Positions 8,755 to 18,183 of a stretch of 64,000 nucleotides of DNA are shown here, in pieces. The stretch covers positions 2,232,001 to 2,296,000 of the forward strand of contig NZ_NEVS01000004.1 of NCBI RefSeq assembly GCF_002261215.1. The letters run 5' to 3'. A program made the position numbers and the translations under genes. Each line of letters starts with the position of its first letter. Position 1 is the stretch's first letter. This DNA comes from Bordetella genomosp. 11 (GTDB lineage Bacteria > Pseudomonadota > Gammaproteobacteria > Burkholderiales > Burkholderiaceae_B). Under the pieces are notes generated by a model, which saw nothing but the letters and a program-made list of their open reading frames with translations, had not been told where the DNA came from and ran no database searches.

Positions 8755-11478
8755 ATGCCTACCGGCACGGAATCCCCCAATGAAACGCCGTCGGAGAGCC
8801 CTGGCTCGCGCGACGACGATATGGTTGCCTTCGGCCGCTACCAACTATTCCCGCGCCTCCGACTCCTGTTAAGAGAGGGTGTACGCCTGGAGTTGGGCGA
8901 CCGTGCGCTTGACGTGCTGGTACAACTTGTAGGTGTGGCAGGCCAAGTGGTGTCCAAAGATGCGCTTCTTTCCCGAATCTGGTCGAAAAACAGCTTGCAG
9001 GCGCAGATCTCGTCATTGCGAAAGATACTGGGAGATGACCGGGACCTTATTGCAACGGAGTTCGGCCGCGGCTATCGGTTTACAGGCTCAGTGCGGTCGC
9101 ACCGGTCGGCAGCGTCGTCCATAGGAGCGCATCCGGCGCGGGTCGGCCTGCCGCGCCCACGGTCCCCTTTGATCGGTCGTGCCAAGGAGCTCTTGGAATT
9201 AAACCGGCTGCTGGCTACCCAAACGCTATGCACCCTCACCGGCCCTGCCGGCATAGGTAAAACCCGTTTGGCGATAGAGGCCGCATCGGAAGCCAGTCCT
9301 TGTTTTCCCGACGGGATTTACTTCGCCGACCTGTCGCAACTGGGCAGCGTTGCCTCAGTAGCATCAGCTATTTCCAGCGCGTTGGCGGGGCTTGCGGGCA
9401 CAGGTACACGGTTAGCGTCGCACCCGGGAAGAGCGCTACTGGTCGTTGATAACTGCGAACACGTTGCGTCAGCCTGTGCCGCAGCCCTTGAACGGCATCT
9501 GCAATCTGATGCTCGACTGAGCGTGCTGCTCACCAGCCGGACGCCATTGGGGCTGGATGGTGAGCAGGTCTACCGGCTCAGCCCTCTCGCCGTACCTCCG
9601 CACGCCATCAACGCGGCAAGCGCACAAAACTATAGTGCGGTTGAACTGCTTGTGCGCCGTATAACTTCCGCGGACTATCACTTCGAACTCACGGAAAAGA
9701 ATGTAGAGCAAATCACGACCTTATGCAGGGCGCTCGATGGGGTTCCATTGGCGTTGGAGATCGCCGCCGCTCGCGTGCCATCGCTGGGTCTCGCAGCGGT
9801 CACCGAGGAATTAGCCCTTTCATCTGGATTGCTCGCAGCTCGAAAGCGCCAGGCCTCGGGTCGCCACCGTACGCTTGGCGATGCCTTGGAGTGGAGTTAC
9901 CGGTTGCTCGACCCCGTGGAGCGAACGGTATTTCAGGAACTGGCCATTTTCCCTGGCGATTTCACGATCGCCAGCGCAGAACGGATCGTATGCGCCAGGC
10001 TGGACGGCTCCGCCAGACTGGTCGATATCCTTTACGGCCTCGTGGAAAAATCGCTGATCACGCTGCAGGCCGGAACCCGGCCGACTCGCTATCGCTATCT
10101 GACCATGCTGCGGGCATATGCCCTGGAACAGCTTGCAGACCGCACGGCGGCCATGAGCGAAACGCATGCGCGCTTTGTTGGCCAATTGGTTTCCGAAGCC
10201 CAACAAGATTGGATGTCCCTGCCCACGTCCCAATGGCGCAGACAATACGAACACCACATTGACGACATCAGATCTGCCCTTGCCTGGGCATTCTCGGACG
10301 ATCGGCGCCATCCCCTGGGGCTGCGCATCCTGGCCAATTCAGCCCCGTTCTGGATACAACTGTCGCTCCATGACGAGTGCCGCCAGAGGATCACGGATGT
10401 ACTGGAAGAAACCAAAGCCCCAGCCATTGAAGAACGCCACGAGATGATGATTCAGGCCGCACTGGCCACTTCCTTAACCTGGTCACGTGGGCCGATTCCT
10501 GCCAACGGGCAGGCTTGGGCCAGGGCTGGCGAACTCGCACTGCGACTCGACGACAAGGAAACGCAGTTGCAGGCTGAATACGGTCTCTGGCTTTTCCATC
10601 TCCGTAGCGGCCGCTACGCACAGGCCCTCCGGCATGGAAAAAACATGGCGGATTTAGCCTCGCGGCATAGCGATCGGGCTGCGCTTCTGACAGCACGTCG
10701 CCTGATCGGGACAGCTCATCATTTCCTGGGCAATCACACTACGGCTTTGGTTGAAATTGAATCCATGCTTGACAGTTATGCGCGCGACGAACGCCATGGC
10801 TCCAATTTCAGATTCGGATTGGACCAGCGCGCGGCCGGCTGGGCTTTTCTTTCTCGCATTCTGTGGTTAATGGGGCATGCGACCAAAGCTCGGCGAGCTG
10901 CCCAGATAGCGGTTGACGAGGCCATGGCACTGGATCATGCCTGCACCCTATGCTGCGCGCTCGCGGAAGGAAGCTGTACGCTGGCGGCGCTCTCCGGAGA
11001 CGTAGAAGAAGTCGCGCGCGTATCGCAGCGGCTTGTTCAACTGGCTGGAGATCACGGTTTGGCGTTTTGGGGACTTTATGGATCGGCTTTTTCACTTTGG
11101 GCGCAAGTCTTCCAAGATCCCAGGGCGGTCTCTTTCCTGGAACTTCGATCAGCGATAGAGACGCTCCAAGCGCACGGATTCGATCCAGCGTATTCTGTCT
11201 TTTTGGCTGACTTTGCAAGCGCGATGGTCGATCACGGGCGTACCGAAGAGGCGGCAAAACTCATCGATGCGCGCCTGACGGGTGACGCCGCCACAGGGCA
11301 GCTTTGGAACGCCCCCGAACTCATGAGGGTCAAGTCGCGGACACTATCGAATAGGTCGGCTCGGCGAGCACTGAGATCGGAAATTCTGCAGCAAGCGCTG
11401 ACGCTGGCACGCGCTCAAGGGGCCAAAGCATGGGAACGCAGACTGCACGCCAACGCAAGGCCGAGGATCCAGCCATGA
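8755..11478 (+). CDS. Winged-helix/STAND NTPase regulator with TPR-like C-terminus
   Basis: About 907 residues. An N-terminal OmpR/PhoB-type winged helix (residues about 25-110, with LLSRIWSKNSLQAQISSLRKILGDD and the wing GRGYRFTG) is followed by an NB-ARC/AAA-like ATPase. Its P-loop GPAGIGKTRLA is at about 163-172, Walker B LLVVDNCE at about 228-235, and LLTSRTPLG is the sensor motif. The C-terminal half is helical and TPR-like. Such STAND proteins are ATP switches that turn on when a ligand meets the repeat domain. The ATG at 8755 was chosen; GTG 8746 is possible. It overlaps the next SDR by ATGA, so the two are likely co-translated. Confidence 0.88.
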   Translation: MPTGTESPNETPSESPGSRDDDMVAFGRYQLFPRLRLLLREGVRLELGDRALDVLVQLVGVAGQVVSKDALLSRIWSKNSLQAQISSLRKILGDDRDLIATEFGRGYRFTGSVRSHRSAASSIGAHPARVGLPRPRSPLIGRAKELLELNRLLATQTLCTLTGPAGIGKTRLAIEAASEASPCFPDGIYFADLSQLGSVASVASAISSALAGLAGTGTRLASHPGRALLVVDNCEHVASACAAALERHLQSDARLSVLLTSRTPLGLDGEQVYRLSPLAVPPHAINAASAQNYSAVELLVRRITSADYHFELTEKNVEQITTLCRALDGVPLALEIAAARVPSLGLAAVTEELALSSGLLAARKRQASGRHRTLGDALEWSYRLLDPVERTVFQELAIFPGDFTIASAERIVCARLDGSARLVDILYGLVEKSLITLQAGTRPTRYRYLTMLRAYALEQLADRTAAMSETHARFVGQLVSEAQQDWMSLPTSQWRRQYEHHIDDIRSALAWAFSDDRRHPLGLRILANSAPFWIQLSLHDECRQRITDVLEETKAPAIEERHEMMIQAALATSLTWSRGPIPANGQAWARAGELALRLDDKETQLQAEYGLWLFHLRSGRYAQALRHGKNMADLASRHSDRAALLTARRLIGTAHHFLGNHTTALVEIESMLDSYARDERHGSNFRFGLDQRAAGWAFLSRILWLMGHATKARRAAQIAVDEAMALDHACTLCCALAEGSCTLAALSGDVEEVARVSQRLVQLAGDHGLAFWGLYGSAFSLWAQVFQDPRAVSFLELRSAIETLQAHGFDPAYSVFLADFASAMVDHGRTEEAAKLIDARLTGDAATGQLWNAPELMRVKSRTLSNRSARRALRSEILQQALTLARAQGAKAWERRLHANARPRIQP

Positions 11479-12167
11479 CAGATTTTCCTTATCGCAACGC
11501 ACTCATCATCGGCGCCGGCGCCGGGATCAGCTCCTCCCTTACACGACTTCTATCCGCCGCGGGCCTTCCGGTTGTCGTGGCGGCGAGAAATATCGACAAG
11601 CTCACCCCTCTGCTGGAGCACACGGGTGCAACCGCCTTGGCTGTAGACGCGGCTGATCCGCATCAAATTGAGCGGCTGTTTGACGAAACGGAACAGCGCA
11701 TCGGCTCGCCCGAAATCGTGGTCTACAATCCGAGCGGCAGAGTACGCGGGCCGATAGCCGAGCTCGATCCTGGCGACGTGGAAAAGGCCGTCGCGGTGAC
11801 CGCGCTAGGGGCCTTCTATACCGTACGCGAAGCTGCACGGCGGATGGTACCTGCTGGCAAGGGTGCGATCCTGCTTACCGGTGCCACGGCTGGCGTAAAA
11901 GGCTTCGCCCTGTCAGCTCCCTTCGCAATGGGAAAGTTCGCATTGCGAGGACTCGCGCAAAGCGCTGCGCGGGAATTAATGCCGAAGGGTATCCATGTCG
12001 CGCACTTCGTCATTGATGGCGCGGTCCGCTCAAGCGAACGCGCGGACGCTTCTGACGCGACGCTTGACCCAGACGCCATCGCCCGGGCCTACGTCGACCT
12101 CCTCCGCCAGCACCGTAGCGCATGGTCTTGGGAGATCGAGGTCCGTCCGTGGGTCGAACGGTTCTGA
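11475..12167 (+). CDS. SDR family protein lacking the catalytic tyrosine
   Basis: 230 residues beginning MTDFPYRNALIIGAG with the Rossmann glycines GAGAGIS. The expected YxxxK reads FAMGK, so Phe stands at the tyrosine position while Lys is kept; VVYNPSG replaces NNAG. From memory, this SDR subgroup (FASAKFALRGLAQS-like, IHVAH-VIDG) usually lacks Tyr, so this looks like a subgroup property and not a fresh mutation. The start ATG overlaps the stop of the STAND regulator gene in ATGA, implying translational coupling. Its role may be ligand binding or an altered reaction. Confidence 0.85.
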   Translation: MTDFPYRNALIIGAGAGISSSLTRLLSAAGLPVVVAARNIDKLTPLLEHTGATALAVDAADPHQIERLFDETEQRIGSPEIVVYNPSGRVRGPIAELDPGDVEKAVAVTALGAFYTVREAARRMVPAGKGAILLTGATAGVKGFALSAPFAMGKFALRGLAQSAARELMPKGIHVAHFVIDGAVRSSERADASDATLDPDAIARAYVDLLRQHRSAWSWEIEVRPWVERF

Positions 12168-12196
12168 CTTCAACGCGGCTCGCGCGCCGACTTTCG

Positions 12197-13381
12197 TCAG
12201 CGCGACGCCAGCCGCGAAACCACAGGCACCATCAACATTGCCAGGATGGCAACGGCGGCGGAGACATAACCGACACGGCCCAATCCCCATTGCGCAATGA
12301 CCAGCCCGCCGACGATCGCACCCAGCCCGATGCCGGCATTGGCTGCCGAAACGTTCATGGTGCCCGCCAGTGCCTGGGCGTGGGTAGCCGCCTGCATCAC
12401 CCGGACCTGGCACACTGGAAACAGCGCGGTATAGGCGATGCCCCAAACCGCCAGCGCGACGACCAGCAAACCCAGCGAATGCGCGACCGGCACAGTCGTG
12501 GCCATGCCCAAGCCCAGCATCAGGGTGAAGACCAGCGTAGCCCCCAACGGTCGCCGGTCAACCAGCCAGCCGCCCAGCCAGTTGCCCACCAGGCCGATCG
12601 CGCCAAAGCCCATAAGCCACCAGCCGACGTGCGCAGGTGCGACATCGGCGATGCGCTCCAGCGTGTCGGCCAGGTAGGTGTAGGCGGTGAACATCGCGGT
12701 GAACACCATGACCGATAGCGCCACCTGAGCGACGAAGTGCGGGTCTTTCAGAATGCGGGCCTGCTCGGTCAGCCGCAACCGCCGCGGCCGGGCCAGCGTT
12801 GGCATGAAAACGAAGATCAGCAACGCCATCGCCAGCGACAGCAGCGCCAGTCCCCAGAATGCGCCGCGCCACCCGATGGCGTCCGCCGCCAGCGTGCCTA
12901 GCGGGATACCGAACAGCAACGCGGCGGAAATTCCAAGGTACACCTGTGAAACGGCACGCCCCGCGCGTTGTGGTCCGGCGAGCTGCCCTGCCGTCTCGCT
13001 CGCCGTACCCCAGAACACCGGCAGCGCAAGCGCGGGGATGAAGCGCGCCACCGCGAGCACCCAGATATTGGGCGCCAGCGCTGCCAGCACATTGGCCGCG
13101 GTAAACACCAGCAGGATGGCCACGAACAGCCGCTTGCGCTCCACATGCGATAGCAGCGCCGTCAAGACCGGGCCGAACAGCATCACCGTGAAGGCGAACA
13201 ACGTCACCAGTTGTCCGGCCAGGGAAATCGAGATCCCCAGGTCACGCGCCAATGCGGGCAGCAGGCCCACGATCAGGTATTCGGTGGTCACGATGACGAA
13301 TGCCGCCACCGCAAGGATGAAGATGGAAAAGGTGCTGCGATTGGACGAACCCGCATCGGCGGGGACTGCGAAAGCGGACAT
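12197..13381 (-). CDS. MFS transporter (AraJ-like efflux permease)
   Basis: 394-residue, 12-TM inner-membrane transporter of the DHA1 class. TM1 ends with TTEYLIVGLLPALARDLGIS, a hallmark of the AraJ/PbuE/YdhP group of sugar, nucleoside or drug exporters. The ATG at 13381 is preceded by GGAG and removes an unsupported 13-residue extension. It is divergent from a LysR gene at 13500, with a near-perfect inverted repeat between, so LysR control is inferred. The substrate is unknown. Confidence 0.9.
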   Translation of the reverse strand: MSAFAVPADAGSSNRSTFSIFILAVAAFVIVTTEYLIVGLLPALARDLGISISLAGQLVTLFAFTVMLFGPVLTALLSHVERKRLFVAILLVFTAANVLAALAPNIWVLAVARFIPALALPVFWGTASETAGQLAGPQRAGRAVSQVYLGISAALLFGIPLGTLAADAIGWRGAFWGLALLSLAMALLIFVFMPTLARPRRLRLTEQARILKDPHFVAQVALSVMVFTAMFTAYTYLADTLERIADVAPAHVGWWLMGFGAIGLVGNWLGGWLVDRRPLGATLVFTLMLGLGMATTVPVAHSLGLLVVALAVWGIAYTALFPVCQVRVMQAATHAQALAGTMNVSAANAGIGLGAIVGGLVIAQWGLGRVGYVSAAVAILAMLMVPVVSRLASR

Positions 13382-13463
13382 CGGAAAAGACTCCAGCACT
13401 AATCGGTAGGCTGGAGGCATTCTATTGAAGAAGGAAAATACGATTCACGGTATTTATTCACGC

Positions 13464-13488
13464 TATTATGGAAAAAATTTCCATAATA
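13464..13488. promoter_or_regulatory. Inverted repeat with 11-bp arms, likely LysR operator
   Basis: TATTATGGAAA, three A, then TTTCCATAATA: exact 11-bp arms around a 3-base centre, 12 bp upstream of the LysR start and inside the 118-bp divergent region with the MFS gene. The AT-rich arms contrast with the GC-rich surroundings. LysR proteins usually autoregulate and control the divergent gene from such a site. Confidence 0.6.
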
Positions 13489-13499
13489 AGGGCCATAAA

Positions 13500-14438
13500 A
13501 TGCTTCCCGCCGAACGCCTGAAGGGTATCGAAGCCTTCGTAGCCAGCGTGGACGCTGGCAGCTTTACCGCTGCTGCACAGCGGCTCAGCCTGACCAATTC
13601 GGCTGTCAGCAAAAGCGTGGCGCGTCTGGAAGATCGGTTGGCTGTGCGCCTGTTCGACCGCACCACGCGCAAGCTGGCCCTGACCGATGCCGGAGCAGCC
13701 TTCTACCAGACCTGTGTGCGCGTGCTGGCCGACTTGGCGGAAGCCGAATCGGTGCTGGCGGCTGGACGCGCCGAACCGGTGGGGCGGCTGCGGCTGGACG
13801 CCCCCGCCGCCTTCGGTCGAATGAAGGTCTGGCCGCTGCTCTTGCAGTTCGCCGAGAGCCACCCACACCTGCACCCGCATGTGTCCTTCACTGACCGTTT
13901 CGTCGATCTGATAGAAGAAGGCATCGACCTGGCTGTGCGCATCGGCGGCCCGGAGCACTGGCCGGCAACATTGGGGCATCGCTATCTGGGCCGCGAACGG
14001 CTGATCTTCTGCGCCGGCCCATCGTATCTGGCGCGGCATGGCGTGCCCGCTTCGTTGGATGAACTGGTCGCCCACGCCGCGGTGCTTTATGGCCGTGCCG
14101 ATGGCAGCACCAGCCCGTGGCGGATCGCACATCCTGACGGCACAGTGGAACGCCGGACGATGCAAGGCCGCATTGTCGTGGGCAGCGGAGAGGCCCAAGT
14201 CGCGGCCGTACAAGCCGGCTGCGGCATCGCGCAACTGGCGACCTGGCTGGTCGAGGACAAGCTGGCGAGCGGCGAGCTGACCGCCATCCTGCCCGAACTG
14301 ACGACCGATGGCTTGCCGCTGAATCTGGTGTGGCCGGTAGGCCGGCAATTGCAGCCCAAGGTAGCCGCGGTCGTGACATGGCTGGCCGATGGGTTGCGTG
14401 TCAGCGATGCCGACCGAAGCCGCCAAAGCAGCCGGTGA
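13500..14438 (+). CDS. LysR family transcriptional regulator
   Basis: About 312 residues: N-terminal HTH (GSFTAAAQRLSLTNSAVSKSVARLEDRL) and a substrate-binding domain with EEGIDLAVRIG. ATG 13500 gives the standard LysR start (MLPAERLKGIEAFV) with AAGGG upstream; a longer in-frame version would run through the operator repeat and is rejected. Divergence from the AraJ-like exporter suggests it controls that gene. The gene downstream (14451) is convergent, 12 bp away. Confidence 0.9.
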   Translation: MLPAERLKGIEAFVASVDAGSFTAAAQRLSLTNSAVSKSVARLEDRLAVRLFDRTTRKLALTDAGAAFYQTCVRVLADLAEAESVLAAGRAEPVGRLRLDAPAAFGRMKVWPLLLQFAESHPHLHPHVSFTDRFVDLIEEGIDLAVRIGGPEHWPATLGHRYLGRERLIFCAGPSYLARHGVPASLDELVAHAAVLYGRADGSTSPWRIAHPDGTVERRTMQGRIVVGSGEAQVAAVQAGCGIAQLATWLVEDKLASGELTAILPELTTDGLPLNLVWPVGRQLQPKVAAVVTWLADGLRVSDADRSRQSSR

Positions 14439-14450
14439 TCTTCTGATCTT

Positions 14451-15860
14451 TCATGTTGCCTGACGCTTCCAGCTCAGTCTGGCCGCCAACGCCAGTGCTA
14501 TAGCTATGGTCAATGAGGCCACGGCAAAGCCAAGCCGGACGCTCTGGGCGCTAGCACCATCGGGTGCGATGGCGATGAACAGGCTACCGACCAGGGCAAC
14601 GCTGACTGCGGCGCTGATCTGCAAGGTAGCGGTTACCAGGCCCGAAGCCAGTCCCGCCCAGCGGGTTTCGACATGGTCCACATTCAGGCGCACCAACGCG
14701 GGAAGCGCGATGCCTTGGCCGGCGCCGATCAGGAATAAGGGCAACGCAAGCCAGGACGGCGCCCCCACGAAAGCCAGTGCCCCGACCATCACCAGGCCGA
14801 TCACCTCCAGGATCATGCCGAACGCGGCGGTGCGTGACCCCATGCGCCGGGCGATGTGCGGGCTGCAGAGCGGACCAAGGAAGAAGCCGATGCCGAGCGG
14901 CAGGATGGCCAGGCCCGCGGCCAGTGCATCGTGGCCCAGGCCAGCCTGCTCGTACACCGCGAACACCAGGAAGAACGCGGCGAGCCAATAGAAGAGGAAT
15001 GTCGATACCAGGCTGCGCCGTAATCCACGCACGTCCGATAGCGAGGGCAGCATCAAGGGCGTCCTGCCGGCGCGCTCCTGCCGCTTTTCGTACTGCCAGA
15101 AGCCCCACAACAACGGCATGCCCATAACCAGCAGCGCCAGGCACCACCACGGCCAGTGATGCTCCGGCCCTTCGATAAGAGGTACCACGAGGGCCAGCAA
15201 GCCAGCCGCCAGCAGAAACGCCCCCGGCACGTCCAGGCGAGCCGAACGCTCGGCTCGGCTTTCACGCAGCAGGACCAATGCAGCCGGAACAGCACACACG
15301 ATGATGGGAAGGTTGATCAGAAAGACGCTGCGCCACCCCAGCCCCCACGGGCTGGTCGAAACCAGCACGCCCCCCAGCAGTTGGCCGCCCACGGAAGCCA
15401 GGCCGAATGTCGCGCCATACAGACTAAGCGCGCGGTTCTTCTCGCTCGCCGGAAAGATCGCGTGTATCGATGCCAATGCTTGTGGCGCCATGATCGCCGC
15501 CGATATCCCTTGGAACAGCCGGCCGACGACGAGCATGCCCGGTGACGGCGCCAGGCCACATAATGCGGAAGCGGCGCCAAAGCCCAGCATGCCGAGTACG
15601 AATACGCGCTTTCGGCCATAGAGATCGCCTAAACGACCGCCCAGGATCAGGGTGACGGCATAGGCCGCGGCATACACGGAAATCACCAACTGCGAGACAT
15701 CCGAAGATGCTTGCAGGCCCGTCCGTATGGCAGGAAGAGCCACGTTGACGATGAAGAAATCCAGGGGCGGCAAAAGCGTGCCGGTCAGCAAGACAACCAG
15801 GGCAAGCCAGCGGCGAGAGTCAGCGGCTGCTGCCGCGGTGGGTCGAGTCAACGTAGTCAT
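14451..15860 (-). CDS. MFS transporter, EmrB/QacA (14-TM) type
   Basis: 469 residues with about 14 predicted membrane segments, the size of DHA2 drug:H+ antiporters. TM1 contains PPLDFFIVNVALPAI, the DHA2 motif, and the inter-TM2/3 motif reads GGRLGDLYGRKRVF. It acts in the inner membrane. The gene lies 12 bp downstream of an EthD-domain gene and shares its direction, so the two likely form an operon divergent from the LysR gene at 16336. Confidence 0.9.
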   Translation of the reverse strand: MTTLTRPTAAAAADSRRWLALVVLLTGTLLPPLDFFIVNVALPAIRTGLQASSDVSQLVISVYAAAYAVTLILGGRLGDLYGRKRVFVLGMLGFGAASALCGLAPSPGMLVVGRLFQGISAAIMAPQALASIHAIFPASEKNRALSLYGATFGLASVGGQLLGGVLVSTSPWGLGWRSVFLINLPIIVCAVPAALVLLRESRAERSARLDVPGAFLLAAGLLALVVPLIEGPEHHWPWWCLALLVMGMPLLWGFWQYEKRQERAGRTPLMLPSLSDVRGLRRSLVSTFLFYWLAAFFLVFAVYEQAGLGHDALAAGLAILPLGIGFFLGPLCSPHIARRMGSRTAAFGMILEVIGLVMVGALAFVGAPSWLALPLFLIGAGQGIALPALVRLNVDHVETRWAGLASGLVTATLQISAAVSVALVGSLFIAIAPDGASAQSVRLGFAVASLTIAIALALAARLSWKRQAT

Positions 15861-15872
15861 GGCGTGCAGGTC

Positions 15873-16190
15873 TTAAAGTGCCGCCACTCGGACGCGTTGC
15901 GGGGCAATGGCGGTGAAACGCGGTACATCGGCCATCACGGCCGAGACCTCCGGCGACGCAAACGCGGCTTCGAGCGCCCCTTCATCCCGGAAGAGACACT
16001 CACAGATGGCCTGGGTCCCCTCCTGGGCTGTGGCGGGGAAGAATGCGTTCAAGCTGAGCAGGCCGTACTGACTCCACGCCTTCATGACCAGTGGCAGGTG
16101 GACCTCAACGTAGTAGTCGCGATCAAAACGATCTTGCGGCAGTCCCCGATAGGTCACATAGACAACAACGGGCGAAGCTTCGGTATTCAT
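15873..16190 (-). CDS. EthD domain-containing protein
   Basis: 105 residues with the alpha+beta ferredoxin-like EthD fold: VVVYVTYRGLPQDRFDRDYYVEVHLPLVMKAW is the characteristic FxxYY..H.PL motif. EthD proteins are small accessory factors in ether, lactone or polyketide catabolism; the exact role is often unknown. ATG 16190 was chosen; an upstream in-frame ATG gives an unsupported extension. It is first in a likely two-gene unit with the 14-TM transporter and divergent from a LysR regulator. Confidence 0.85.
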   Translation of the reverse strand: MNTEASPVVVYVTYRGLPQDRFDRDYYVEVHLPLVMKAWSQYGLLSLNAFFPATAQEGTQAICECLFRDEGALEAAFASPEVSAVMADVPRFTAIAPQRVRVAAL

Positions 16191-16304
16191 GTCTTGGCGT
16201 TCCGGATGAGACTGGCCCGTGATGGGCACTCCGACAGCTAGCAAGAGACATTCGCTGCGGAACGGCATGATGACACCCACAATATTGTTCGAACACTGTC
16301 ATTC

Positions 16305-16323
16305 ATGTACATTGGATGTACAT
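16305..16323. promoter_or_regulatory. ATGTACAT repeat pair, likely operator
   Basis: ATGTACAT-TGG-ATGTACAT: two copies of a self-complementary octamer, so the element is both a direct and an inverted repeat. It ends 12 bp before the LysR start at 16336, within the divergent region with the EthD gene. A third, partial copy (TTGTAC) follows at 16326-16331. Probable binding site of the LysR protein. Confidence 0.55.
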
Positions 16324-16335
16324 TTTTGTACGGTT

Positions 16336-17214
16336 ATGCCTAACATGGAATGGAACGACGTTCGTATCTTCCTCGCCGTCGCTCGGGGTGGGTCCTTCGG
16401 CGAAGCCGCCCGGACTCTTGACGTAAGCCATCCAACAGTGGGGCGCCGAATAAAGGCGCTTGAGGACGAAGCCCAGCAGCCGCTCTTTCGTAGAACAAAG
16501 GACGGACTGGTGCTCACGGATGCCGGTGACACCGTGCGGGCACTGGCGGAGTCCATGGAGGATTCCGCGCTGTCCATGGAAAGGCGTCTGACCGGCAACG
16601 ATCAACGCCTCGAAGGCATCCTGCGGATTTCGTCAGCGGACTGGTTCGCCGGCTACGTCCTGGCGCCGGTCCTGGTCGAGTTGACACGCCGTCATCCCGC
16701 TGTCGTGCCGGAAGTGATTGCCAGCCATCGGTTGCTCGATCTCTCCCGTCGGGAGGCCGACGTGGCTTTTCGCATCGTGCCTTTCAGCGAGCCGGATATT
16801 GTCCAGCGCCGCCTGATGCGGATGACATATGGGGTATATGCATCGGCGGGAACCGTCCAGGCGTTGCAGGACGATCCCGCATCCGTGGGCGTCATTCTCA
16901 TGAATACCGCACAATCGCACTTCCCCGATGTGGCTTGGGTACTGGAAAGATTTCCGCTCTCCCGACGTGCTTTCACAAGCACGAACCGTTCGGTCCAGGC
17001 GCAGATGTGCCTGAGGGGCATGGGCATCGCGGTGCTGCCAAGGTCACTTGGCGATGCAGTCTCCGGATTGCAACGCATCGACACGCCGGATCAACCTCCG
17101 ACGCGGGATATATGGGTTGGCTATCACCACGACCTGCGACACATGGATCGCTTGAGGGCGATGCTGGATATCGCCGACACGATGCTGTCAGATTCCGCGA
17201 CTGCGGCGCAATGA
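16336..17214 (+). CDS. LysR family transcriptional regulator
   Basis: About 292 residues. HTH GSFGEAARTLDVSHPTVGRRIKALE is followed by a substrate-binding domain with the EADVAFRIVPF variant of the DVAIR motif. I chose ATG 16336 (MPNMEWNDVRIFLAVARGGSF); the longer in-frame ORF starts inside the divergent promoter. ATG 16345 is equally possible. It likely controls the divergent EthD-MFS pair through the ATGTACAT repeats. Confidence 0.88.
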   Translation: MPNMEWNDVRIFLAVARGGSFGEAARTLDVSHPTVGRRIKALEDEAQQPLFRRTKDGLVLTDAGDTVRALAESMEDSALSMERRLTGNDQRLEGILRISSADWFAGYVLAPVLVELTRRHPAVVPEVIASHRLLDLSRREADVAFRIVPFSEPDIVQRRLMRMTYGVYASAGTVQALQDDPASVGVILMNTAQSHFPDVAWVLERFPLSRRAFTSTNRSVQAQMCLRGMGIAVLPRSLGDAVSGLQRIDTPDQPPTRDIWVGYHHDLRHMDRLRAMLDIADTMLSDSATAAQ

Positions 17215-17322
17215 TCTGCGTGCCCTGCTTCGCTGGTGATGTCGCCCTTCTTCAATCATCACGCAAGTCCTGCTTCCGTCCACCGTTTGGGAACGACGTC
17301 TACTTACAGCCCGATCGTGGAT

Positions 17323-18180
17323 TCAGTGGCTTCGCAGCAAGGCTGCAATGCGCCGGTTCGCGACCAGCATGGCGAAACCCGTCGCGGCGCTTGCGAACGG
17401 AACAATTAGCAGCCCCAGACCGAGGCCATTGGGCACTTGTGCGGCTGTCGCGGCGTCGCCCACCGCGCCGACGATCACAGGTCCGAGTGCTGGCCCCAAC
17501 AAGCCAGAGCCGGTCAGCACAAGGCTAGATGCCATCGCCTGTTTGCCCGGTCCCGCAACCAACAGTCCGAACGTCAGTCGGACCTCGCTGGCCGTGAAAC
17601 CGTAGTTGCGAATGAGGAACGGCGCGGCAAAAGCGTAGAACGGCGTTGCCGCGAAGCCCACGGCGATCGCGCCGATGAATAGCCAGCGGAAGGCCGGGGA
17701 TGAAAGCAGTTGCAGGCTTGACTGCCAAAACGGGGGGCGCTCGGCTTCCGTACGGTCAAGGGACGGTGTCGATCCCGCGACGAACATCGTCAGCAAGGCG
17801 AGCAGTCCGCCGATAGCCCCGCCGCCAAAGAACGCGATCCGCCAACCTAGCGTGTCGCCTATAGCTCCGCCGGCGGCGAATCCCACCATCGTCCCAAGCG
17901 GGATACCCATGGAGAAAATACCGATCCCCAGCCCCCGGCGTTCGGGCTTGATCTTGCGCGTCATGAGAGCGTGTGCCGATGGGATCGTGCCGCCTTCACC
18001 CAACGCGACGCCTAGGCGACTGGCCGTCAAGGAGAGAAAGGTGGCGGAGAGACCGCCAAGCAAGGCCGACAGAAGCATCCAGAATCGTCGCCCCGAAAGA
18101 TAATCGCCGGATACCAGGTCAGTGGGCAGCAGCGTATGCGCTGGCAATGGCGGTGATTGTCTGACCGAGGTGGGTTTCAT
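17323..18180 (-). pseudogene. Degraded MFS transporter (N-terminal and internal deletions)
   Basis: 285-codon open frame related to spinster-type MFS permeases of about 420 residues. The usual TM1-TM2 are missing: the frame enters at GRRFWMLLSALLGG, which is normally the loop and TM3. RLGVALGEGGTIPSAHA and GWRIAFF are well conserved. After TFGLLVAGPG the sequence jumps directly to KQAMASSLVLTGSGLLGPALGP, which belongs near TM11, so roughly a hundred residues of the C-half are absent. The frame survives but about eight TMs remain, so transport is doubtful. A genuine short protein cannot be excluded. Confidence 0.65.
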
Positions 18181-18183
18181 TGA

